A stretch of DNA of 64,000 nucleotides, from NCBI GenBank assembly GCA_964036045.1, contig OZ038382.1:134034442-134098441 (forward strand), written 5' to 3'. The position numbers were made by a program, and so were the translations under genes. Shown one piece after another: positions 44,695-53,241 of the stretch. Under the pieces are notes generated by a model that was not told the origin of the DNA, searched no databases, and saw nothing but the letters and a program-made list of their open reading frames with translations. Source of the stretch: Eutreptiella sp. 'Long Island Sound 2002'. Its lineage: Eukaryota > Euglenozoa > Euglenophyceae > Eutreptiales > Eutreptiaceae. Each line of letters opens with the position of its first letter. Positions within the stretch are counted from its first letter, which is position 1.

Positions 44695-45638
44695 ATGGAC
44701 GCGGAAGTGAACCCGGCGGACGTCGCGAGGGTTCTCATCCGCTACCGGCCGGGCACCGCCGAGTTCAGCATCGCCGTGTCCGCCGTGTACCAGCAGCTCC
44801 TCCTCAACGGGGGTGCTCTATCGTGTCCGGGTTGCGGGAATGGGAACGGTCCTGCCGCCTAAAGGACACTTGGGCGGCGAATACACTGTGCTGGGCTAGC
44901 CTGGGTGAGTTGGGGTGGGAGGGCTGTGCGGACGAGGAGATTGTGCTGTCTAGTTGTGGGTTGAGCCCCCCCACCCCCTTGCAGCGCCTCCCTAGCAAAG
45001 CCGCCCCCCCCCCCCCGCCCGCCGACAAACCCGAACCCCCCGCCCTGCCCCCCCCCCAAAACCCACCAAACCCAAAAAGCCCCCCACACACAAGCGCAAG
45101 TCCTTCGAATCGAGCAGCAGCTCATCGTCCGACCACGCACTCCCCCGTGGACATGGGAAGGACGTGAAGGGGAAGCAGCCGCAGCAGCAAAAGCGGCGCG
45201 CGGAACCCCCCTCTTTGGAGGGGGATGAGTCACCTAACCCCCTGCTTGGTGCACAGGTTTTTGTGCCCTATACCGAAGGTGTCTACCCGGGGGTTGTAAC
45301 CTTGGTTGTGGGGGAGGGGCGCGGGGGGTGTGTGTGGGTGGAACACCCAGGGGAAAAGGAGATGTTCCGGGTTGAGAGGCATCTATTGTATGCCTCTCAT
45401 GCTTCAGCACTGACCCATTGGGAGTAGCAGAAGGCTGCAACAGCAGCTAAGAAGGCCGCCAAGGCCGAAGGAAGCCTAACCCCAAACCGGACGATGACCC
45501 TCCGGCTAAGCCAGCCCCCAAGCCCGCAAAGCCTGATCCCAAGCCTGAGGCTAAGCAGGCCGCCCAGCCCTAGCCCAAAGCTGCCCCTCAGGCCGCCCCC
45601 ATGGAGGTGGATGCCCCAGCGCAACCCTAGGCCAAACG
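44695..45638 (+). pseudogene. Family D gene, C-terminal Tudor-like segment and Ala/Pro/Gln-rich tail
   Basis: The sequence reads MDAEVNPADVARVLIRYRPG, a Pro-rich linker, then GAQVFVPYTEGVYPGVVTLV...GCVWVEHPGEKEMFRVE (45260-45400), which resembles a Tudor/BAH-type beta-barrel reader. The frame meets TAG at 45425 ([16 protein letters not shown]). After a shift it gives a Lys/Pro/Ala/Gln-rich tail with TAG at 45571 ([14 protein letters not shown]) and 45628 (APAQP-Q-AKRPAQ). TAG falls where the repeat pattern expects Gln. Confidence 0.45.
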
Positions 45639-45639
45639 C

Positions 45640-45890
45640 CCAGCCCAACCTTCTACGTACCTGGTATGGACCTCAGCGCAACAAGTGGTTGGGCCCATCT
45701 TCTGTTGGTGCCGTGCCGGAGTGGTTTACTGGGGAACACCATGGGGACTACGGCTGCGGCACTGCTGGTCTAGCGGCCGACCCCGTCACCTTCGGGAGGT
45801 ACCGTGAGGCCGACCTGGTGCACAACCGGTGGACCATGCTGGGCACCTTGGGAGGCCTGACGCCCGAACTTCTCGGCAAGGCTAGGTTCC
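45640..45890 (+). pseudogene. Captured fragment of a light-harvesting chlorophyll a/b-binding protein gene
   Basis: The frame encodes [40 protein letters not shown] and [24 protein letters not shown]. This is the N-terminal to helix-B region of LHC proteins: the YGP..KWLGP start, the GDYG.DTAGL.ADP block, and the E..H.RW.MLG helix with its chlorophyll-binding Glu and His (here E, H and N/R). After PELLG the similarity stops, so the rest of the protein is missing. It lies directly downstream of the family D C-terminus and looks like host sequence captured by a transposon. Not functional as an antenna protein. Confidence 0.8.
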
Positions 45891-46015
45891 CCAGGCTGGG
45901 CAACTCCGGCTTGTACCTTGAACTGCACAAAGGTCGTGTCTTGGGCGGACCACATATGGTACGCGGCAGTGTGTGCCCAAGCGGAGGCTGCCCGCCTGCC
46001 TCAAGGATTTGCTAG

Positions 46016-46776
46016 TAAGGGCCTTTCTGAGTTTTGCCCTTCTGTGGAATTTGTGAGTGGGAGGTGGGAGGAACCAGGGCACGCCCTGCGGCATTTACAG
46101 AATCACAACGGTGGTCATTCCGCCGGCCGTGGGGTGTGACTGGTGATGCTTGCCTCCCTATTGTTTCTTTTGAGTGTTTTGGGGTATATATTGTGCCTTT
46201 GCTGCGCTGCACCTGGTTCCTCGTGCCGTTCGAACACCGCCCTTAGTGTGTGGCCTTTGTGGGTATATTGCAGGAGTATGGTGTAGTACGCGGCCAGGCT
46301 GCCGAACATGCCTCTTGCGAGCGTCCATAATTGCTATAGCTGGGTGTTGCGGTCAGCTTTGCGCTGCAGGCATGAACGCTTAGGGGCGGGCTTTGTGACG
46401 CACAGGGTTGTATACCATGTGTTGCCAGGCCGGTGGGGGGAGGGGGTGGGGTTCACTTTCTTGGGGTAAGCTCAAGGCCCTTAGGTTTTGGCTACTTTGT
46501 GCCCATCAAGACGGTGTGAGGTTGTGGAGAATATATGCCGCTGGCTAATCCTGCAATTCTCTTGGTGCTTGTGCTGCCGGCATGGAAAACGACTGTGTGG
46601 CTCATATGCTGGACAGTTGTTTTCCTCTGGGTCCCTTGGGACATGCCACCCTGGGCTGTGTATATGGTTTTTCACCCTTTATGATGTCACCCTTTATGAG
46701 TGCCCACCCTAACCCTTGCCGCCCAATAACTATTGTTCAGGCCCTTGGGGTTTGAGAGCTTGAGGGGACGGACTTA
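46016..46776. other. Interval without supported gene
   Basis: Short ORFs only. A possible intron-like stretch GTGTTTTGGGG...TATATTGCAG spans about 46180-46272. Nothing else is recognisable. Confidence 0.4.
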
Positions 46777-47261
46777 TTGCCCTTTTGGGGTATGGATAGT
46801 GTGGCCCGTGATTTCTGGCGACACGGTACTGTCGGAGCAGCACGGTATCTAGTGAGCCTTGAGCATGATGTAGATACCATGTTGCAGAACATTCATCCAT
46901 TTGGGTTGGCCATGTTCTCGGGTGACATTTCGCAAAGCATCTACCGCTTTCTGAAACATGGTCACAACGAGCACAGCAACCGGGGGGGGGGGGGGGCTGT
47001 TGGGGGGGTGGACGAGGTGTCGGGTCGTCAGTGGTCGGCCATCCACAGGGAGGCCAATGTGCAAGCACAGTGCATGACATGGCTGTTTGCATACTTTGAC
47101 GTGTTGTGGGTTGTGCATGGGGGGCCGCGGTCGCAAGTGCCATGCTCGGGCAGGGATGCCATGGAGGTAAGGAGGGGCCAGGGTCACATGCAGGCTTCCC
47201 TCAACCGGAATATTGACCAACAACATGGCATCGCGGGAGTTGATGGACGAGCTGCTCCGCG

Positions 47262-47411
47262 AGGTATTTTGTCTCGTTGTGTGTTCCAACGCTGATCTAG
47301 GGAAGTGCTGTAGTGTTGATCTAGGCAGCACGATCCGTCGCTAAAACGTCGCTAGAACGCCGCTAGAACGGTTGCCTAGAACGCCGCTAGAACGCTCCTG
47401 TTTTTCCTATA
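47262..47411. repeat. Family E intron with CGCTAGAACG repeats
   Basis: The donor is CGCGAG|GTATTTTG and the acceptor TTTTTCCTATAG|AATGCG. It contains GTTGATCTAGG and four GTCGCTAGAACG/GCCGCTAGAACG units at 47338-47396. Confidence 0.75.
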
Positions 47412-48718
47412 GAATGCGGCGACCCAGGCGCTGATTGCGCAGGTGATGGCGGCGCAGCAGCAGGCGCAAGCCGAGCAGGCCGAGGCCAAGCCCAAGACCA
47501 AGCCATCCCCCCTCATCAAGCCCCAGCCCCAACCTCAAGCCCCACCTCCACCATTGCCACCCCCTCACCCGTTGGCCGCCAGGAAGTCGGCGGTGGCGGC
47601 CCCGGAGGACCCCGAGGTGAGGAAATGCGGGGGGAGCTCAAAGGGCTCTCGGCTTCCCTCGCAGCCTCCAAGGGGGCAAAGGCCAGGCTGGAGACCAATG
47701 TCTCCCAATGGGAGACCAAGCTGGCCGAGGTGCGGGAGATGGGGGATGAGGAGAGGATCCGCATGGCGGAGGACACTCTCCGCAAGGCGAAGGCCAAGGT
47801 GGTGGAGAAGGAGAAGGCGATCGAGGCGCTGGATCGCAGCGTGCGGAGGACGGAGCTGGTGTTAGCGAGGGCGGTGGATAAGGTGAAGGAGGAGGAGGAG
47901 GACGAGGTGGTGGAGGTGGACGTGGAGCCGGAGGAGATGGAGCAAGAGATGGTGAAGTAGGAGGTGGAGGCAAAGGTGGTGGTGGAGACGCCGGCGGGGG
48001 CTGAGCCAGTGGCTCAGGGTGATGATGGGGTCGAGGGATGCGGGGGCCATCCAGGACCTGCCATGGGACCCGGCTGTCCCGGCAGGCCTGCACCCCCAAA
48101 CTTGGACACCCCCCTCCCCGTCGCCCCGGAGAGTCCGGTTTGGACTCTCCGGTTTTTGTTGCAGCGGGTGCACCAGCGGCTGTTGGGGGGTGGGGGGTGG
48201 GTATGGGTGGACGAGGGGGGGGGGTCCACCTGGACAAGCCGGTGCGCCTAGGGGTGGTCAAAGGGTGTCGGGGGTGGCAACGTGAGTTGCCAGGGCCGGG
48301 GAAGAGATGGGGAGAGGTGCGCCCCGCCCCCCCCCCGAAATGGGGGTGAAGATGTTCGAGTTGGCGCAAACCAACCTCTTCACCCGAGAGGAAAAAGGGG
48401 GGGGGCACCCACTGGTGATTCGTCGCCAACTGCTGGCAGGGGCTGGGCTTGGGAGGGATGGAGTATGTGGGGAAGGCCTGGACCTGGACGCCAACGTGGT
48501 CGGCGCTCATGGACATGGGGGGTTTCAACCCGGAGGCGGCGAACCGGGGGGCGTATGCCGGGTTGGTGCACGGCATCGCCTCCCGGCCCAAGTCCAAGCC
48601 CAAGCCCGCCGCAACCCCCGGTGGGGGCCCCCCGCAGCCGCACCCCCCCAACCTCCGGGACGCCTTCGCCAAGGCCTTGGGGGCCATCTCCCCCGCCCTG
48701 GACCGCCAAGGCACGATA

Positions 48719-48870
48719 TGTTGATTGCGTTCTAGCGTTGATCTAGCGAACCGTTCTAGCGTTGATCTAGCCACCGCCGTCCCGCCGCCGTTAGAACGTC
48801 GCTAGAACGCCGCTAGAACAGTTGCCTAGAGCACCGCTAGAACGCACCCGCATTATGTTTCTGTCCTCAG
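48719..48870. repeat. Family E intron with CTAGAACG / CGTTCTAG repeats
   Basis: GCGTTCTAGCGTTGATCTAG occurs twice and CGCTAGAACG three times, in inverted orientation. The acceptor is TGTCCTCAG|GTTGTCAGC at 48871. Confidence 0.75.
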
Positions 48871-49149
48871 GTTGTCAGCGTGCAGACATGTGGAGCCGAC
48901 CCCCGCGGGGTGCACGTGGAGTGGCGCGATGGCGGAGGCCGGGCGCGCCTCGTGGGGGTCACCAAGTTGGGCCGGATGATGGGGACAGACCCCAATTTGG
49001 CCCTCTCGGTGCTGGAGGGTTCGGGTAGGTGGGAAGCGGGCAGGAGTGCGGGGGGCATGGACCCGCAGCGCAAGGGTTGGGTGAGGTTGCAGGACCGGGC
49101 GGGGGAGACCAGCAACGGCAGCAGCAGCAGCAGCAACACCAGCAGCGGG

Positions 49150-52100
49150 GGGCACCCCCCTTGTCACCCCCCTCCCCCTTGTCACCACCCTCGTCCCCCT
49201 CGTCATCCCCGTCGTCCCCGTCGTCCCCCTCCCGCAAGGCCTCCCGGAGGTGGGCCTCCACCTCCTCCCGGGTGAGGAAGAGGAGCTCCCCCGCCACCCG
49301 GAAGGTGCCCCCCTCTTGCTCCCGCTTCATCTTCTTCCCCTTCTTCCCCTTCTTCCCCCCCTCCCCATTGGACCCCTGCGACACCACCCACCACTCCCCC
49401 GGGTCCGACTCCTCATCCCAATCCCCCAACGCCGTCACTTGGCTGACGGTACCCCCATTGCCCCCCTCCTCCCAAGGGACATACCGGGTGTACCCCACAC
49501 CCGGCACATTCCCATAGGGGTCCCGGCCCCTATCTTGCAAGGGGGGGGCTTGGGGTTTGGGGGGGGGGCTGGCTTTGCCCTTGCCCTTGCCCTTGGGCTT
49601 GGCCTTGGCCTTGGGCTTCCTCTGCTGGGCTTGGGGGGGGGGGCGTCTTCCTCGCTACTCTAGAAGCGGGGTTTTTGGTTGGGGGCCTTGGGGGGGGGGT
49701 TTGGGGGCCTTGGGGGGGGGGGTGTCCTCGGTGCCGGGAGCAAGGATGAGCCCGGGGAACCCCCCACCACGCAAGAGGGGTAACCTGCGTGTCGCGACTC
49801 GCGATGGGGGCCAGGGGGGAGGGGGGGCTAATTGGGCTAACCGGGCTAATCGGGCTAACCCACCACCAAGTGACCCGGCGCCGGCCTGCCAAGTGACCTT
49901 CCAAGTGACCTATGGGGTGCGTTGGGGGGCTAACCGGGCTAACCGGGGGGTGGGAGGGGGGGAACCCGGCGCTCCGTGAGTCAGGTCCAGCATCGGGACC
50001 CTGGCCATGGTAGCCGGGGCAGCTTCTCTTTGAGGAGTGGCGGAGCATTCATATATATTGTTCTAGCGGCGTTCTAGCGAACCGTTCTGGCGGCGCTCGC
50101 GGCGCTCGAGATTGCGTCTTCCAGCGTGTACCAAAGGTAGGGGCTGCGAACATGCGGACTACCCGTTCCAACTGCGGAATTTGAAACCTCGTTGGCTTCC
50201 TAACATCTACCTTATTAATGCCACAACACGCGGAAACCAGGGAACATTTTTGTGAGCTTTCTGGTATCACTGTGGCCTTGCTAGTTCGGTGCTTGTTGTG
50301 AGATTTCTTGAGTGGCCCCGCGGACCTGATGCTATCGAGCATGGCCTAGACGGCCGGGCACTCCACTGTCAGAACCCCATTGGCATATTTCTTGTCCCAC
50401 GCGGTGTAGACGAGCAGCAAGCTTGCCGGCAAGTTTTTGTGCCACAACGAGGATGCCACCGCCACTCCGCAATGTCCCACCGGTTAGAGGCATGATACCC
50501 CCCTTCGGACCCGGGACAGACCTGAAGGGACTTGCTTGGGGGGAGAGCGTCAGTAGAATCATCACCACGATGATCTGCTCCGCCATGCGGTGCCCCAACG
50601 AAAAATCTCTATGCGGGATTTAGAAGCCCTTCCACGGGGGAGCATCCCAGCGATCGATGAATTTGGGACACAACGGTTCCAAACCATTAAGCTCCAGGAT
50701 GCCCTCCCTAAGGTGGGCCACCAAATCGTGCTCGAGGTCTTTAGACAACCAGTTGGCCAGACTGGTTGCCTTGGTCTTATACCTGCCTCGCCCTCCACTG
50801 GGGCTTGCAGGTCCACCGTCTCCACCCATTCCAAAGGCAATTCTGTTGTTGCCAAGGGTTGCAACCTCATCCACCTGAGGGGGGAGATGGTGAGGAAATA
50901 CTTGTGGTACCCTGCTGCCAGGAAACCCTCATCGGAGCTAATGGGTGCGGTGGGGATGGGGTGGTGGGAGATGGAGTAGGAGTTGTGGAGGGAAGGATGG
51001 GGGCACCCCGTTCCGATCATGGTGAAAGGGGCGGCCGTGGTGGAAACCGTGGGTTGGGTGATGTCCTCCAGGTGCGTACGAAGGGACTTGGAGGCACAAA
51101 AATCTATGGGTGCCGCCGCCTCCCACGGTTGCACCTTGCAATAATTATACCGCACCAGGGCATCCGTTGTGGTCCGCCCACATCCACCTTTGGTCCCCAT
51201 CAACATCATCAGGCTGTTTTGTGCTGAGTTTTTGCACATTGACAAAGTCTTTGTCACTGGCTGAAGCACACAGCTTGATAGTGTTGTTGAGAGCCAAAGA
51301 TGTCTTGTGGTTTAGCAGGAACAGCCAGCGGGGGCCACGGCAGCACAGTTCAATGGGTTAGGGCCCTAATATGTACAATAGAGGGCCTGCAGCAGGTCCC
51401 ACATGTTCGCGATGGCCTTGTACTTGGCCGTGCTCGGCCCAATGCCGAGGCACCTAGCAATATCCGGCCATGCGTCAAAAAAATTGGCCGTCTCTTCCCC
51501 GTCCGGGGAAGCTGACCCATAAACGCTCCAACCTGCACGCCTCTCCGACAGGAGAACTTGCAGGTCTTGACGGAGCGCAGGGGTGACCGACCTAGCCTCC
51601 CGGTCGACAAACTCCCCCAACAAGCGGCCCATGGCCATTGTCAAGTGCAAAATGCACAAGACGACCCAGGCACGTGGCAATTTCAAAATCCGCTGCGTAC
51701 TGCAGCCAGCGGCTTGCAAGGAAGGCGTCCCAAGGAGGAAGGCCGTGTAGTTGGCCCAATCACGCTCCATGGTCCGCGGGATAGCACTACCCTCCCAAGT
51801 CTTCTTTTGGGCATTCCATATCCCCTCATTGAACATGGAGCCTACTTGGGGGCATGTGGACACCCCGATCACCCTTCGTGTCCACGGTTGATCCCCCCCG
51901 AGGATCACCTTTGCCTCCTCCTTGGAGGCCCCCCATTGGACGAGCCCCGTGTCGATGATGTCTTGAATCACCTAAACACAAGACATGGGGGGTGGTTAAT
52001 TTCGTTCTAGTCTAGTGTAATCTAGCTTCTAGCGAGCGGTGTTCGAGGCTAACTAGATCAAAACTAGAACGAGCGAAAGGCACTAGGTGAGAGGCCTACC

Positions 52101-52867
52101 TCCCAATTGCTCTTCCACAACGTCCCAAGGGTGTCCATGGCCTTGTCATTGCATTTGGCCATGCTCAACACCCAAAGGCCCGCGGGGGAGCGGGCCAAGC
52201 GGTCGAAGTTGGCCAAGGAGATGGTGAGTTGGGTCCAATTGCCCCCGGCCACAGGGTAGGCATCTCCCCGGACGATGAACGTCAATGGGAAGTTGCGGTT
52301 GATTGACCGCACCAAGCCCGGCCGGGAGAGGATGTATGTGACCCATGAGGCGAAGGGCCATGAGATCCCGCCGGCCTTGGGCAACACCGTGGCAACGGGC
52401 TCATCCAATTGCACGGGGGCGACCAACTCCTGCCAACGGGCTTGGAAATCCCGCTCAGTACAAATTGGACGGGAGTAGGGGCCACCGGGGACGGTGCGGT
52501 GATACTCCAACTTACGGAGCGTGTAGAGCTCCGAGAGGGTCCTCCACGAGGACTTGGGGGCCCTCATGTTGAGCACTAGTTCACACATGGAGGTGGGGGG
52601 GAGAAGGGAGGCGGCGTATGCCTCAACGGCGGCCTTGCATGCCTCACCCGTGGTATGGGTAGAAGTGGCGGAGTTCACACATTGGACGGCGTTGTTGAAT
52701 TGCCGCCGTGCTAGGGGGCATGATAGCGCCCACGTGGCCAAGTAATGGCCCACCCGCTCATCCTTGAGGTTTGAAGCCCCACTCAACTCCCGTAGTCCCT
52801 TAGACAAGAGGGAAGTATCCTTCCCGGTTGAGGAGGGAGCAAGGGGGGAAGTGGCGGGGCGTTTCAT
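49150..52867 (-). pseudogene. Family E minus-strand transposase-like gene
   Basis: The probable start is ATG 52867 (MKRPATSPLAPSSTGKDTSL). Exon 1 runs 52867-52100 and contains LTFIVRGDAYPVAGGNWTQL, matching VVQGDGYPCTGGNWSQLL in family D. The intron is 52099-51972. Exon 2 from 51971 reads VIQDIIDTGLVQWGASKEEA, ILGGDQPWTRRVIGVSTCPQ and LCILHLTMAMGRLLGEFVDR. Downstream frames (51365-50332) are interrupted only by TAA/TAG in places, for example around 50620 between AHLREGILELNGLEPLCPK...PPWKGF and LGHRMAEQIIVVMILLTLSP. The gene ends with a Lys-rich segment and an Asp/Gly repeat (49663-49150) that meets the plus-strand gene. Likely a DDE-type transposase; decayed. Confidence 0.55.
51972..52099 (-). 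other. Family E intron with CTAG-rich repeats (minus strand)
   Basis: On the minus strand the donor is TGGGAG|GTAGGCC and the acceptor GTGTTTAG|GTGATTC, phase 0. It contains TTCTAGTCTAG, CTAGCTTCTAGCGAGCGG and AACTAGAACGAGCG. Confidence 0.75.
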
Positions 52868-52984
52868 TGCAAAGAAATGTGTAATATCTAAGCGCGAGAG
52901 AAGGAAGCATGGAACAATGAACTGCGGACAATAGCAAGCATGCACGGGGGAACAATGAAGGGATTGGGATATGTGGGTAGACAT

Positions 52985-53045
52985 TATATCGTTCTAGTAT
53001 TGATCTAATCTAGGCTAGAACATCTGGGCTAGCATGTTCTACGCT
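52985..53045. repeat. Family E end-proximal CTAGAAC repeats
   Basis: CGTTCTAGTATTGATCTAATCTAGG and GCTAGAACA, GCTAGCATGTTCTACGCTAG inverted words lie just 5' of the minus-strand gene and next to the rDNA. No clean terminus could be defined. Confidence 0.6.
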
Positions 53046-53049
53046 AGAT

Positions 53050-53241
53050 CCGAGACGCGCCCGTGCATGCATGCACGGTTTGGAGAGCTTCGGTTCTCCG
53101 TGGTTTGATGCAGTCAACGATGGATTGGCTCCTTCACGGGGCGTCCGTCGGAGAGCGTGGCTCACGGCAAGCCACCGGAGAGGCCATTGACACCCCTTCA
53201 TGGGGTTCGATGGTCGCTCCTGGGCATGATGCAGTCGAGTG
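53050..53241 (+). other. Spacer upstream of SSU (external transcribed spacer portion)
   Basis: 192 bases between the transposon-derived repeats and the start of the SSU. It contains CATGCATGCATG and the inverted pair CTCCGTGG / CCACGGAG-like words. A normal promoter region is not recognisable, so the upstream intergenic spacer may have been replaced by family E. Confidence 0.5.

Larger units (their letters stand above)
46777..49150 (+). pseudogene. Family E plus-strand gene: transposase E-block, coiled coil, reader-like end
   Basis: The first exon (46777 to about 47259) has MFSGDISQSIYRFLKHGHNE, the counterpart of SGDVVESTNYILKKGYNGHS in family D, then MASRELMDELLRE|GTATTTTG. The second exon (47412 to about 48718) is Ala/Gln/Pro-rich. 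After a shift at about 47610 it is a coiled coil (GELKGLSASLAASKGAKARL to VEVDVEPEEMEQEMVK), with TAG at 47958 in frame before EVEAKVVVETPAG. Another block, YVGKAWTWTPTWSALMDMGG, lies near 48470. The third exon (48871 to about 49130) opens VVSVQTCGADPRGVHVEWRD. Long antisense frames here are shadows. Confidence 0.45.

Noticed and set aside
47638-48774. 378-codon minus-strand frame rich in Pro and Ser
   Set aside because: It is antisense to the plus-strand coiled-coil exon of family E; composition is typical of antisense to GAG/GCC-rich coding DNA.
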